A stretch of 64,000 nucleotides of DNA from Flavobacterium salilacus subsp. salilacus (GCF_004634195.1 NZ_SKBP01000004.1:62001-126000); one strand, 5' to 3'. Counted from the first letter of the stretch, positions 48,620 to 57,684 are shown. Numbers and translations: made by a program. Notes: generated from the sequence alone by a model not told the origin.

Positions 48620-49876
48620 ATGGAGAATCATAACATGTCGAAGCATCAGTACTTTTATGCCGTAGGGTTAAGCTACAGGAAAGCCGATGCCGAGATGAGG
48701 GGAAAGTTTAGTTTGAATGCCGAAGGCAAACACAAGGTATTGCAACAGGCAAAACAAGAAGGCATAAGCAGCCTTATCGTTATATCTACCTGCAACCGGA
48801 CAGAGATATACGGCTTTGCCCAACATCCCTTCCAGCTCATAAAATTACTTTGCGATAACAGTCAAGGCACCGTAGAAGAATTTCAGCGTGTGGCTTTTGT
48901 ATATAAAAATAACGAGGCTGTAAACCATGTGCTTCGCGTAGGCACCGGACTGGACAGCCAGATACTGGGTGACTTCGAAATAATCAGCCAGATAAAAACC
49001 GGTTTTGTAGAATCTAAAAGTATGGAACTTGCCAATACTTTTTTAGAAAGACTTATAAACTGCACTATACAAGCCAGTAAAAGAATTAAAAACGAAACCG
49101 AGCTTAGCTCAGGAGCAACATCGGTATCCTTTGCATCAGTACAGTACATTATGAACAATGTAGCTGATATTCAAAACAAAAACATACTGCTTTTCGGTAC
49201 AGGAAAAATAGGGCGCAACACGTGCGAAAACTTGGTTAAGCATACCAAGAATGAGCATATTACCCTCATCAACCGTACTAAAAATAAGGCAGAAAAGGTA
49301 GCCGGTAAATTTAACCTGCTGGTAAAGGACTATGATGTACTGCCGTTGGAAATAACAAAATCTGACGTATTGGTGGTAGCCACAGGCGCACAAACCCCTA
49401 CTATAGATAAGGATATACTGGCATTAAAGAAACCTTTACTGATATTAGACCTGTCCATCCCTAAAAATGTGCATGATAATGTAAGGGAGCTTGAGGGGGT
49501 AACGGTTGTACATTTGGACGACCTCTCTAAAATAACCGACGACACGCTGGAAAAACGAAAAAAACATATTCCTGCTGCCGAAGCTATTATTGCCGAAACC
49601 GAAGAAGACTTCATTAGTTGGGTAAATGCCCGAAAATTTGCCCCTACCATTCATGCGCTAAAAGAAAAGCTTAACACAATAAAAGACTCCGAATTAAACT
49701 TTCAGCGCAAAAAATTAAGTAATTTTGATGAAGAACAGGCAGAGATAATCAGCCAGAGGATTATTCATAAAATTACAACACATTTTGCAAACCACTTGAA
49801 AGACAGGGATACTATGGTAGATGAAAGCATTGAATGGATAGAAAAAGTATTCCGTATTGAAAATACTACAAAATGA
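48620..49876 (+). CDS. hemA: Glutamyl-tRNA reductase
   Basis: The 418-residue enzyme reduces glutamyl-tRNA to glutamate-1-semialdehyde, the first committed step of the C5 heme route. It has the catalytic cysteine region LIVISTCNRTEIYGF, then VLRVGTGLDSQILGDFEIISQIK, the NADPH motif ILLFGTGKIGRNTCENL and a C-terminal dimerisation helix (residues about 320-415). The ATG at 48620 is preferred over a GTG at 48611. It overlaps hemC by 4 bp (ATGA). hemL is not in this window. Confidence 0.95.
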   Translation: MENHNMSKHQYFYAVGLSYRKADAEMRGKFSLNAEGKHKVLQQAKQEGISSLIVISTCNRTEIYGFAQHPFQLIKLLCDNSQGTVEEFQRVAFVYKNNEAVNHVLRVGTGLDSQILGDFEIISQIKTGFVESKSMELANTFLERLINCTIQASKRIKNETELSSGATSVSFASVQYIMNNVADIQNKNILLFGTGKIGRNTCENLVKHTKNEHITLINRTKNKAEKVAGKFNLLVKDYDVLPLEITKSDVLVVATGAQTPTIDKDILALKKPLLILDLSIPKNVHDNVRELEGVTVVHLDDLSKITDDTLEKRKKHIPAAEAIIAETEEDFISWVNARKFAPTIHALKEKLNTIKDSELNFQRKKLSNFDEEQAEIISQRIIHKITTHFANHLKDRDTMVDESIEWIEKVFRIENTTK

Positions 49877-50826
49877 ACAAAGCCATACGAATAGGCACGC
49901 GCGATAGCGAGCTTGCGCTATGGCAGGCACATACTGTACAGGCAAAACTGGAAACACTGGGATATGCAACTGAAATTGTAGCTGTAAAATCGACCGGAGA
50001 TGTGGTGCTCGATGTACCGCTGTATGAGTTTGGCATTACCGGGATATTTACCAAAACGCTTGATGTGGCAATGATAAAAGGCGAGGTAGATATTGCCGTA
50101 CACTCCATGAAAGATGTACCCACTGCATTGCCCAAAGGCATAGTACAGGCAGCCGTTTTAGAACGTGCTGATACCCATGATGTACTGGTACACAAAGGCA
50201 GCCTCAATTTTTTGCATGAAACGGGTACTATTGCCACAGGCAGCCTGCGCCGACAGGCACAATGGCTGAACCGATACCCACACCACACAGTAACCGACCT
50301 GCGCGGTAACGTGAATACCCGACTGAAAAAACTGGAAGAAAGCAACTGGGGCGGCGCTATTTTTGCCGCTGCCGGATTGGATCGACTCGGATTTCTTTCG
50401 GGCAATCAAATAGAAAGCCCCTCCTTTGGAGGGGTTGGGGAGGCACTTGACTGGATGATACCCGCACCCGCACAGGGCGCAATGGTGGTGGTAGCTATGG
50501 AAAATGATGATTACTGCCGGGAAGCACTTGCTAAACTAAACCATACCGAAACGGAAACATGCACCTTTATAGAACGCCAATTCCTTAAAAAACTGGAAGG
50601 GGGCTGTACTGCACCCATTGGCGCGCTGGCACGATTTGAAGAAAACATAATTCGCTTTGAAGGAATATTGCTATCTATAGACGGTAAACAAAAAATACAT
50701 ATAGAAAAAACCATTGCTGCCGATGCTGATTATAGTACCTTTGGCACGCAATGCGCACAGGAAGTGCTTGATAACGGCGGAGTGGCTTTAATGCAGGACA
50801 TCCGTGCGAAACTCAATAAAAAGTAA
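49873..50826 (+). CDS. hemC: Hydroxymethylbilane synthase (porphobilinogen deaminase)
   Basis: This 317-residue enzyme polymerises four porphobilinogens into hydroxymethylbilane. It shows IRIGTRDSELALWQA at the N-terminus, VDIAVHSMKDVPTALP (cofactor-binding Asp), DLRGNVNTRLKKLEE and the cofactor-attachment Cys in LEGGCTAPIGALA. Residues about 182-190 (SPSFGGVGE) lengthen the loop before PAPAQGAMVV compared with E. coli HemC by about eight residues. They are encoded by a palindromic repeat (50416-50443), so the loop looks like a repeat insertion. It is coupled to hemA by an ATGA overlap. Confidence 0.95.
   Translation: MNKAIRIGTRDSELALWQAHTVQAKLETLGYATEIVAVKSTGDVVLDVPLYEFGITGIFTKTLDVAMIKGEVDIAVHSMKDVPTALPKGIVQAAVLERADTHDVLVHKGSLNFLHETGTIATGSLRRQAQWLNRYPHHTVTDLRGNVNTRLKKLEESNWGGAIFAAAGLDRLGFLSGNQIESPSFGGVGEALDWMIPAPAQGAMVVVAMENDDYCREALAKLNHTETETCTFIERQFLKKLEGGCTAPIGALARFEENIIRFEGILLSIDGKQKIHIEKTIAADADYSTFGTQCAQEVLDNGGVALMQDIRAKLNKK
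50416..50443 (+). repeat. Palindromic repeat inside the hemC coding region
   Basis: CCCCTCCTTTGGAGGGG followed by TTGGGGAGG. The reverse complement matches the intergenic copy after hemE (55084-55119) nearly base for base, and the architecture matches the copy in bioA (5359-5384). Confidence 0.75.
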
Positions 50827-50834
50827 GTTAGGAG

Positions 50835-52571
50835 ATGTTTAAAAATATTTCGAATGTATTATCTAAAATCTACGGCTTTGTAGATGTCTTACTCATTACC
50901 TTTTTGGTGTTCGATTTTGGCTTCAAAAATCTTATCTCCGAAGTACTTGATCATAAAACACTATACTTTGTAGGACTCATAGTTGGGCTTATAGCATTCA
51001 ATGTTATCCGTTTTTTTTATACGCAAAACCTGACGCTGAAAAAAATGCTGAAGGCAAACGTGCTCATATTGGCACTAACCCTGATAACCGCATCTGTAAC
51101 CTTTTTATTCAGCGGAGAATATGAGCGATTGTATAACGCCAACCTTATTATTGATACAGGGCTTATTCTTTATTTTTTCCTGCGCCTCACAAGCCTTATC
51201 CGTAAACTATATGCATTGTACTATAACCCTACCATATTGTTTGTTGGCAGTTTTGCCATTATGGGTCTTATAGGCGCTTTTTTATTAATGCTGCCCAATG
51301 CCACAACACACGGCATAAGCTTTACCGATGCACTGTTTACAGCCATTAGCGCAGTTTGCGTTACAGGGCTTATTGTAGTAGATACCGCTACCGATTTTAC
51401 CTTTATGGGCAAAACGGTAATATTGTGCCTCATACAACTGGGGGGCATTGGTATGCTTACCTTTACCTCATTCTTTTCGTTTTTCTTTAAGCAGGGAACT
51501 ACTTTTAGGGAAGGTATGAATGTGAGCAGCTTTGTAGATAGCGACAACCTGCAAAATGTAATGCGTTTTGCCATGCGGGTAGTAGCCTTTACCGTAGGTA
51601 TCGAAATTGCGGGAGCATTGCTCATATACTCCTTTATCGCTGATATTCCGAGTATAGAAAATAAAGCGTTTTTCTCCATATTCCATTCCATATCCGCATT
51701 TTGTAATGCCGGGTTTTCTACCTTTTCCGCAGGGTTAGCCGACCCTTCGGTACAAAACGCCTATGCTTTTCAGTGGGTTATAATGCACCTCATCATCTTT
51801 GGCGGTCTTGGTTATAATATTGTTTTCAACTTCCTGCTTTATATAAAACATTTTATTGTTAACAGTATATCGAATATGCGTTTCCAAGCACCTGTACGCA
51901 TACTCACACTCAACTCCCGTATTGTTATTATTACCACAGCAATATTACTTACGTTGGGTAGCGTGTTCTTCTTTTTTACAGAGCAGAATACTACTTTTAG
52001 TAATGAAACATTTTTTGGCAAAGTTACATCGGCGGCGTTTACATCGGTTACAGCCAGAACGGCAGGGTTCAATACCTTCGATTTTGCATCACTCTCCATG
52101 CCCGCAATACTTTTTGTAATATTCCTTATGTGGATAGGGGCATCACCCGGCTCTACCGGAGGTGGTATAAAAACCAGTACCTTTGCATTGGCTACACTCA
52201 ACATACTTGCCATAGCACGCGGTAAGGAGCATATAGAGCTGAGGGGCAGAAAGATAAACAATCAATCCGTAAAACGCGCTTTTGCCATTATATGCATCTC
52301 GCTTATGGTTATAGGTATGGGCGTTTTAATGCTGTTGTTTTTTGAAAAAGATTTTTCGCTTATACAGGTCGCTTTCGAGGTGTTCTCGGCATTCAGTACC
52401 GTAGGACTTAGCCTCGGTATAACGGCAAGCCTTAGTATAGGCAGTAAATATGTTTTGATAGCAGTAATGTTTTTAGGAAGGATAGGTTTACTCAACTTAC
52501 TGATAGGTATGCTGAAAACCATAGAGGCACACAGCTATGAGTATCCGGAAGAAAACATAATGATAAACTAA
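50835..52571 (+). CDS. trkH: TrkH/KtrB-type potassium transporter
   Basis: This 578-residue membrane protein is the channel subunit of a Trk/Ktr K+ uptake system. An N-terminal block of three or four helices precedes four pore repeats with Gly filters, seen in TAISAVCVTGL, SAFCNAGFSTFS, VTARTAGFNTFDF and FSAFSTVGLSLG. The partner NAD-binding subunit gene follows after 12 bp. Both lie between hemC and hemD and are read in the same direction, an unusual place for K+ transport. Confidence 0.92.
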   Translation: MFKNISNVLSKIYGFVDVLLITFLVFDFGFKNLISEVLDHKTLYFVGLIVGLIAFNVIRFFYTQNLTLKKMLKANVLILALTLITASVTFLFSGEYERLYNANLIIDTGLILYFFLRLTSLIRKLYALYYNPTILFVGSFAIMGLIGAFLLMLPNATTHGISFTDALFTAISAVCVTGLIVVDTATDFTFMGKTVILCLIQLGGIGMLTFTSFFSFFFKQGTTFREGMNVSSFVDSDNLQNVMRFAMRVVAFTVGIEIAGALLIYSFIADIPSIENKAFFSIFHSISAFCNAGFSTFSAGLADPSVQNAYAFQWVIMHLIIFGGLGYNIVFNFLLYIKHFIVNSISNMRFQAPVRILTLNSRIVIITTAILLTLGSVFFFFTEQNTTFSNETFFGKVTSAAFTSVTARTAGFNTFDFASLSMPAILFVIFLMWIGASPGSTGGGIKTSTFALATLNILAIARGKEHIELRGRKINNQSVKRAFAIICISLMVIGMGVLMLLFFEKDFSLIQVAFEVFSAFSTVGLSLGITASLSIGSKYVLIAVMFLGRIGLLNLLIGMLKTIEAHSYEYPEENIMIN

Positions 52572-52583
52572 AAAATTGAAAGT

Positions 52584-53288
52584 ATGAAGATTATCATATT
52601 CGGGTTAGGAAATTTCGGGATGTCATTGGCAGTAAATCTGACAGAAACCGGAAATGAGGTTATTGGTATTGATAATAATATGAACAAGGTTAATATGGTA
52701 AAGCACCAAATATCGCACGCGATATGTATGGATGCTACTAACGAAATGGCTTATCAGGCACTGCCTGTAAAGGATGCCGACCTTGCCGTTATTGCCATTG
52801 GAGAAAATGAAGGGGCAGCCATTATTACCACGGCTATAATAAAAAAGCTGTCAACCGCTCGTATTATAGGGCGATCGCTCTCCCCAATACACGATACGGT
52901 GCTGAATGCAATGGGTATAGAAACCATTATTCACCCCGAACAGGATTTTGCCGACAGGCTTGCCAAAAAAATAAACCTGAAAGGTATTGTAGATAATTTC
53001 AGCATCGATAAAAATTACAGTATATCCGAAATTAAGGCTTTACCCGAATTTGCAGGAAAAACACTGGAAGAACTGGCTTTCAGGCAAACCTATAACCTGC
53101 ATATCGTTACTATAATCCGCAAGCAACTACGAAAATCTATTATAGGCACTACCAGTCAGGTAGATCAGTCAGAAGGTTTTGTAACTAAAGACAGTGTTGT
53201 TATGGAAGATGACCTGCTGGTGGTTTTCGGGCTTAATAAAGACATTGGTAAGTTTTGTAATCGTTACCAGCAAAAAACAAAACGTTAG
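52584..53288 (+). CDS. trkA: TrkA/KtrA-type potassium uptake regulator
   Basis: The 234-residue cytosolic protein has an N-terminal RCK/TrkA-N Rossmann domain starting MKIIIFGLGNFGMSLAVNL (Gly-x-Gly-x2-Gly), with NAD/ATP-binding Asp in IGIDNN, and a C-terminal TrkA-C domain (about 150-230). It gates the membrane subunit encoded just upstream. Only one RCK unit is present, as in KtrA, so the pair is closer to Ktr than to E. coli TrkA. hemD begins 3 bp after its stop. Confidence 0.92.
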   Translation: MKIIIFGLGNFGMSLAVNLTETGNEVIGIDNNMNKVNMVKHQISHAICMDATNEMAYQALPVKDADLAVIAIGENEGAAIITTAIIKKLSTARIIGRSLSPIHDTVLNAMGIETIIHPEQDFADRLAKKINLKGIVDNFSIDKNYSISEIKALPEFAGKTLEELAFRQTYNLHIVTIIRKQLRKSIIGTTSQVDQSEGFVTKDSVVMEDDLLVVFGLNKDIGKFCNRYQQKTKR

Positions 53289-53291
53289 GAA

Positions 53292-53963
53292 ATGGAAAGG
53301 TCTGCGCGCATATTGGCTACCAAAAAGCTGCAACCTAACCAACGGCAATACCTGCTTAATGCAGGACTATCAGTAACCGAAGCCGATTTTATAGGTATTC
53401 GATACAAACCATTTAAGGCAGAGGGCATTAAAGGCAACCTTATATTTACCAGTCAAAACGGATTTAAAGCGTTTTTGGAAAACAACGAAAGTGACCGTTA
53501 TAAAGATAGAAAAATATTTTGCGTAGGACAAAAAACGCGTGATGGAATTGTAAGCGAAGGTTATAATGTAATCGCCTTTTCAGACTACGCAGAGGAGCTT
53601 TCAGCGATAATAATACAGGACTTTGCCAACGAAAATTTTACGTTTTTATCGGGCAATATACGGCGTGATACCCTGCCCGAAGCATTGAAAAAAGCAGGGA
53701 TAGTATTTAATGAAATTGAGGTTTATGAAACGGTGCTTACGCCCCATAAAATTACATCGCCTGTAGATGGGTTATTATTTTTTAGCCCAAGCGGAGTAGT
53801 AAGCTATTTAAAGGAAAACAACATTACAAACCAAGTCTGCTTTTGCATTGGTACAACCACCGCGCAGGCTTTACAAAATGTAACCGAAAATATAATTGTG
53901 GCAAACAAGCCCAGTATAGAGAATGTTATAATACAGTGTATTAATTATTATAAGAATTATTAA
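53292..53963 (+). CDS. hemD: Uroporphyrinogen-III synthase
   Basis: The 223-residue protein cyclises hydroxymethylbilane with inversion of ring D. HemD sequences are poorly conserved; the call rests on the two-domain alternating alpha/beta pattern, the phrases NLIFTSQNGFKAFLE and GLLFFSPSGVVSYL (matching the usual S-x-N/S-G-V/F-x-x-F motifs), CIGTTTAQAL near the C-terminus and its place among hem genes. Its stop codon lies inside the inverted repeat 53960-54041. Confidence 0.85.
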   Translation: MERSARILATKKLQPNQRQYLLNAGLSVTEADFIGIRYKPFKAEGIKGNLIFTSQNGFKAFLENNESDRYKDRKIFCVGQKTRDGIVSEGYNVIAFSDYAEELSAIIIQDFANENFTFLSGNIRRDTLPEALKKAGIVFNEIEVYETVLTPHKITSPVDGLLFFSPSGVVSYLKENNITNQVCFCIGTTTAQALQNVTENIIVANKPSIENVIIQCINYYKNY

Positions 53964-54041
53964 CCACAAAGCACACAAAGTGTACACAATGGATACAACG
54001 CTTATGAACCTCGTGAAAAATTTAGTGAACATTGTGGTTAA
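53960..54041. repeat. Inverted repeat element between hemD and hemE
   Basis: Perfect 10-base ends TTAACCACAA and TTGTGGTTAA enclose 62 bases containing iterated CACAAAG/CACAATG words. Elements with ACCACAAAG ends recur between genes in flavobacteria (from memory). The left end supplies the hemD stop codon. Confidence 0.65.
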
Positions 54042-54057
54042 ATAAACTAAACACAAA

Positions 54058-55083
54058 ATGAGCATAAAAAACGACTTATTCCTAAAAGCATTACGTAACG
54101 AAACTGTAGAACGCCCACCCGTATGGATGATGCGCCAGGCAGGACGTTACCTGCCCGAATTTATGGCATTAAAAGACAAGTATGATTTCTTTACCCGATG
54201 CCAAACTCCGGAGTTGGCTGCCGAAATAACCGTACAACCCATTCGTATCGTAAAACCCGATGCGGCAATATTATTTTCGGACATACTGGTTGTGCCACAG
54301 GCTATGGGTATTGAGGTGCTGATGAAAGAAAGTGTAGGTCCGTTTTTGCCAAACCCCATCCGCACGGCGCAAGATGTAGAAAAAGTAATTGTACCGAATA
54401 TAGATGAAACGCTTGGTTATGTAATGGATGCCATAAAGCTAACCAAAGAAATACTGAACGACGAAGTTCCGTTAATCGGTTTTGCAGGCTCTCCGTGGAC
54501 AATATTCTGTTATGCCGTAGAAGGAAAAGGCTCAAAAAGTTTTGATACGGCAAAAGGATTCTGCTTTTCGCAACCCCAAGCAGCCCACGCCCTATTGCAA
54601 AAAATAACCGATACTACGATTGCCTACCTGAAAGAAAAAGTAAAAGCAGGCGTAAATGCCGTACAAATATTTGACAGTTGGGGCGGTATGCTAAGCCCTG
54701 TAGATTATCAGGAATTTTCATGGAAATACATCAATCAAATTGTTGAGGCATTAGCTCCCGAAACGCACGTTATTGTGTTTGGTAAAGGTTGCTGGTTTGC
54801 CCTTGACGAAATGGCAAAAAGCAAGGCTTCGGCGCTTGGAGTGGATTGGACGTGCTCGCCACGCAATGCCCGCTATTTGACAGGAGGACAAATTACCCTG
54901 CAAGGTAACTTTGACCCAAGCCGACTGCTTTCGCCCATACCCACCATCAAAAAAATGGTACACCAAATGATTGATGAGTTTGGTAAAGACAATTATATTG
55001 TGAATTTAGGACACGGCATACTGCCTAACATTCCTGTAGATCATGCCAAAGCATTTATAGAAGCAGTAAAAGAATATAAATAA
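54058..55083 (+). CDS. hemE: Uroporphyrinogen decarboxylase
   Basis: The 341-residue TIM-barrel enzyme removes four carboxyl groups from uroporphyrinogen III to give coproporphyrinogen III. Signatures are [16 protein letters not shown] near the N-terminus (substrate Arg and Asp side) and [20 protein letters not shown] in the middle, followed by [12 protein letters not shown]. It lies between two repeats, after hemD. The gap to the next gene holds only the repeat at 55084-55119. Confidence 0.96.
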   Translation: MSIKNDLFLKALRNETVERPPVWMMRQAGRYLPEFMALKDKYDFFTRCQTPELAAEITVQPIRIVKPDAAILFSDILVVPQAMGIEVLMKESVGPFLPNPIRTAQDVEKVIVPNIDETLGYVMDAIKLTKEILNDEVPLIGFAGSPWTIFCYAVEGKGSKSFDTAKGFCFSQPQAAHALLQKITDTTIAYLKEKVKAGVNAVQIFDSWGGMLSPVDYQEFSWKYINQIVEALAPETHVIVFGKGCWFALDEMAKSKASALGVDWTCSPRNARYLTGGQITLQGNFDPSRLLSPIPTIKKMVHQMIDEFGKDNYIVNLGHGILPNIPVDHAKAFIEAVKEYK

Positions 55084-55119
55084 GAGCCTCTCCCCAACCC
55101 TCTCCAAAGGAGAGGGAGC
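55084..55119 (-). repeat. Palindromic repeat after hemE
   Basis: The plus strand reads CCTCTCCCCAACCCTCTCC, then AAAGGAGAGGGAG. It is the intergenic version of the repeat inside hemC, in opposite orientation, with one extra base per arm. It directly precedes the next ATG at 55131. Confidence 0.75.
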
Positions 55120-55130
55120 ATGAAAATAAT

Positions 55131-55523
55131 ATGAATACAGATATAAAAACATATAACGATACACTTAGTGCCGAAGACAAAGCAATATGTGATTTGTTAG
55201 CCCAAACTATAGATAACAATCTGAATTTTACAGAAAATAAAATATGGCATGCGCACCCTGTGTGGTTTATAGACGGCAACCCTATTGTTGGGTACAGCAA
55301 ACTAAAAAACAACGTCAAGCTGATGTTTTGGAGCGGACAATCGTTTGAGGAAGAACAACTGAATGAGAGGGGCAAAAAGTTTAAAGACGCCGCTATTGGT
55401 TATACCGATGTGAACCAGGTAAATACTGACGATCTGAAACGCTGGCTTGAGAAATCGGAAAAAATACAATGGGATTATAAAAACATTGTAAAACGAAAAG
55501 GCGTTTTGGAACGACTGAAATAA
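55131..55523 (+). CDS. DUF1801 family protein
   Basis: This 130-residue protein resembles the DUF1801 (YdhG-like) family: a helical N-terminus (SAEDKAICDLLAQTIDNNL), then KIWHAHPVWFIDGNPIVGYSKLKNNVKLMFWSG, in outline, with a beta-rich core of the frataxin-like fold, and a basic helical tail (YKNIVKRKGVLERLK). The function is unknown. It stands between hemE and a GNAT gene (6 bp downstream) and looks like part of an accessory set inside the heme operon. Confidence 0.8.
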   Translation: MNTDIKTYNDTLSAEDKAICDLLAQTIDNNLNFTENKIWHAHPVWFIDGNPIVGYSKLKNNVKLMFWSGQSFEEEQLNERGKKFKDAAIGYTDVNQVNTDDLKRWLEKSEKIQWDYKNIVKRKGVLERLK

Positions 55524-55529
55524 AGCACC

Positions 55530-56072
55530 ATGATAACAGCAAACTGGACAACTGACCGTATAACAACCGTTACATCGGAGGAGTTTTTCAACCTCGTGGA
55601 GCGAAACAGGCAGCATATATACAAAACGTTTCCGGTTACCACTGTAAATTGTGCTGACTTAGGCAAAACAAAAACATTTATAGAAAATGCCCTTGCAACC
55701 GAAAAAAACAAAAACGGTTATTATTTCTACCTGCGTGATGTTGCAACCAATTTGTTAATGGGCTATATCGTTATAAAAAATATTGACCCGAAAATAATGA
55801 AGTGCGAACTTGCCTATTTTATTGATAAAGAATACCAAGGGCAGGGAATAACAACTCAAGCCATTGCCAATACCGTTAAGCATTGTTTTGATGAGTTGGG
55901 TATGAATAAGGTTTATATCTGCACTGCTACAACCAATATAGGCAGTCAAAAAGTAGCTGTAAAAAATGGTTTTATTCAGGAAGGCATTTTGCGTAAAGAA
56001 TTTAAAAACGGCGAAGGAAAGTTGGAAGATATCATGTACTTCGGGTTGATAAAATCAGATTATATGAAATGA
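55530..56072 (+). CDS. GNAT N-acetyltransferase, RimJ/RimL-like
   Basis: The 180-residue protein has the GNAT fold of ribosomal-protein-Ser acetyltransferases: LMGYIVIKNIDPKIMKCELAYFIDKEYQGQGITTQAI, in outline, with the acetyl-CoA pyrophosphate motif Q/R-x-x-G-x-G/A at YQGQGITTQA, then VYICTATTNIGSQKVAVKNGF with the conserved Asn/Lys, and a C-terminal EGILRKEF. The substrate is unknown. It overlaps the following phosphatase-fold gene by 4 bp (ATGA). Confidence 0.88.
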   Translation: MITANWTTDRITTVTSEEFFNLVERNRQHIYKTFPVTTVNCADLGKTKTFIENALATEKNKNGYYFYLRDVATNLLMGYIVIKNIDPKIMKCELAYFIDKEYQGQGITTQAIANTVKHCFDELGMNKVYICTATTNIGSQKVAVKNGFIQEGILRKEFKNGEGKLEDIMYFGLIKSDYMK

Positions 56073-56728
56073 AGATAGTAACATGGAATACTGAGCGAGT
56101 TTCTAAAGATGCAGATAAAATTCAGGATGCTATTAATCAGTTTGATGCAGATATAATCGTTCTTACAGAAACCTGCTCTATTTTAAATGCAATGACAAAT
56201 TATAATATAGTTGCATCATCAACATTGCCTGAGTATTTTGATGTTATCAAATATAAAAAAGGAGAAAACAGGACGAGTATATGGACGAAATACAACATTG
56301 TCAAAGAAATTACAACCTATGATAACTATACGAATGTAAGCGCAGTATTAGAAACAGATTTAGGATTACTGATAGTATATGGTACTATAGTTGGAGTATT
56401 TGGAGGAATTGGAAAAAGATTTGAAACTGATCTCTCAGGAACATTAAATGATTTAAATAAATTGGATTCTGAAAAAGCAATATGTATCGCAGGAGATTTG
56501 AATACTTATTTTTCAGGCTATGCCTATCCAAGTCATAAAGCCAGAGCAATATTTAATGATGCCTTCAAAAAAATGGGACTTATTAATCTTACTGCGGAAG
56601 TTAAGGATAATGTTGACCATATTGTTATAAGTCAACTCTTTCTTAAAGACAGAAAAATTGAAATTGAAACATTTAACAATGATAAATCGTTAAGCGACCA
56701 CATTGGAATATGCATAACAATATTATAA
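56069..56728 (+). CDS. Endonuclease/exonuclease/phosphatase family protein
   Basis: The 219-residue protein has the EEP (DNase I-like) fold with its metal and catalytic motifs: TWNTER (Asn), VLTETC (Glu), AGDLNTYFSG (Asp and Asn) and a final LSDHIGICI (Asp-His). VDHIVIS supplies a further Asp. It could act on nucleic acid or a phosphoester. The gene is more AT-rich than its heme neighbours, and it overlaps GNAT (ATGA) and hemF (TAATG), so it is co-translated despite looking foreign. Confidence 0.85.
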   Translation: MKIVTWNTERVSKDADKIQDAINQFDADIIVLTETCSILNAMTNYNIVASSTLPEYFDVIKYKKGENRTSIWTKYNIVKEITTYDNYTNVSAVLETDLGLLIVYGTIVGVFGGIGKRFETDLSGTLNDLNKLDSEKAICIAGDLNTYFSGYAYPSHKARAIFNDAFKKMGLINLTAEVKDNVDHIVISQLFLKDRKIEIETFNNDKSLSDHIGICITIL

Positions 56729-57630
56729 TGAAAGATAAATTTTACCAATATATACAACAATTACAAGATACTATAACCGCCAAACTGGAAACGGTTGATG
56801 GTAAAGCAAAATTTCGTCAAGACCTTTGGGAACGTGCCGAAGGCGGTGGCGGCAGAACCCGTGTAATAGAAAACGGAAACGTATTTGAAAAAGGCGGAGT
56901 AAACATCTCAGCAGTACATGGTGCTTTGCCAAAAGCTATGCAGAGTTATTTTAATGTAGGCGATGTCGATTTCTTTGCCTGCGGGCTTAGTTTGGTAATT
57001 CATCCTAAAAACCCTTTTGTCCCAACAGTGCATGCCAACTGGCGTTATTTCGAAATGTATGATAAAGCAGGGAATATTGTAGAGGCATGGTTTGGCGGTG
57101 GGCAGGACCTTACCCCCTATTACCTTTTTGATGAAGATGCTGTACATTTCCACCAAACCTGTAAAACGGCATGTGATAAACATAACCCTGAGTTTTATCC
57201 AAAATTCAAAAAGCAGTGCGATGACTATTTTTGGAATACACACCGTGATGAAGCGCGGGGTATAGGTGGTTTGTTTTTTGACCATTGCAAAGCAACAGAT
57301 GATTTCAGTATGGAACAATGGTACAACTTTGTAACCGAAGTAGGAAACAGTTTCCTCGAAGCCTATGTGCCAATAGTTGAAAAGAGAAAAGATATTGAAT
57401 ATACCGAAGCTAACCGCAACTGGCAAGAAATACGCCGCGGGCGTTATGTAGAGTTTAACTTGGTGCACGACAAGGGTACACTTTTCGGGCTAAAAACCAA
57501 CGGACGTATTGAAAGTATATTGATGAGCCTGCCACCCCATGTACAGTGGGTGTACGACCATCATCCAGAAGCGGGTAGTGAGGAAGAAAGGCTTATTACT
57601 ATACTTCAAAACCCAAAAAACTGGATATAA
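56728..57630 (+). CDS. hemF: Oxygen-dependent coproporphyrinogen III oxidase
   Basis: The 300-residue enzyme converts coproporphyrinogen III to protoporphyrinogen IX using O2, so heme synthesis by this route needs oxygen. Motifs include ERAEGGGGRTRVIENG, FFACGLSLVIHPKNPFVPTVHANWRYF, in outline, WFGGGQDLTPYY and GRYVEFNLVHDKGTLFGL. The ATG at 56728 overlaps the previous stop (TAATG); an ATG at 56710 is inside that gene and less likely. An oxygen-independent hemN is not in the window. Confidence 0.95.
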   Translation: MKDKFYQYIQQLQDTITAKLETVDGKAKFRQDLWERAEGGGGRTRVIENGNVFEKGGVNISAVHGALPKAMQSYFNVGDVDFFACGLSLVIHPKNPFVPTVHANWRYFEMYDKAGNIVEAWFGGGQDLTPYYLFDEDAVHFHQTCKTACDKHNPEFYPKFKKQCDDYFWNTHRDEARGIGGLFFDHCKATDDFSMEQWYNFVTEVGNSFLEAYVPIVEKRKDIEYTEANRNWQEIRRGRYVEFNLVHDKGTLFGLKTNGRIESILMSLPPHVQWVYDHHPEAGSEEERLITILQNPKNWI

Positions 57631-57666
57631 GAACAGCCTAAGTTAAAATATCAAAATATACCATGT

Positions 57667-57684
57667 ACATGATATATATCATGT
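57667..57684. promoter_or_regulatory. Perfect 18-bp palindrome upstream of hemB
   Basis: ACATGATATATATCATGT is its own reverse complement and contains TGAT-N4-ATCA, the core spacing of CRP/FNR-family sites. It lies 45 bp before the hemB ATG in the hemF-hemB gap, which has no clear -7 box. Confidence 0.55.

Noticed and set aside
53960..54041. Repeat units between hemD and hemE considered as a CRISPR array
   Set aside because: The words are short and irregular with no constant spacer length, and no cas gene is nearby; it is an inverted intergenic element.
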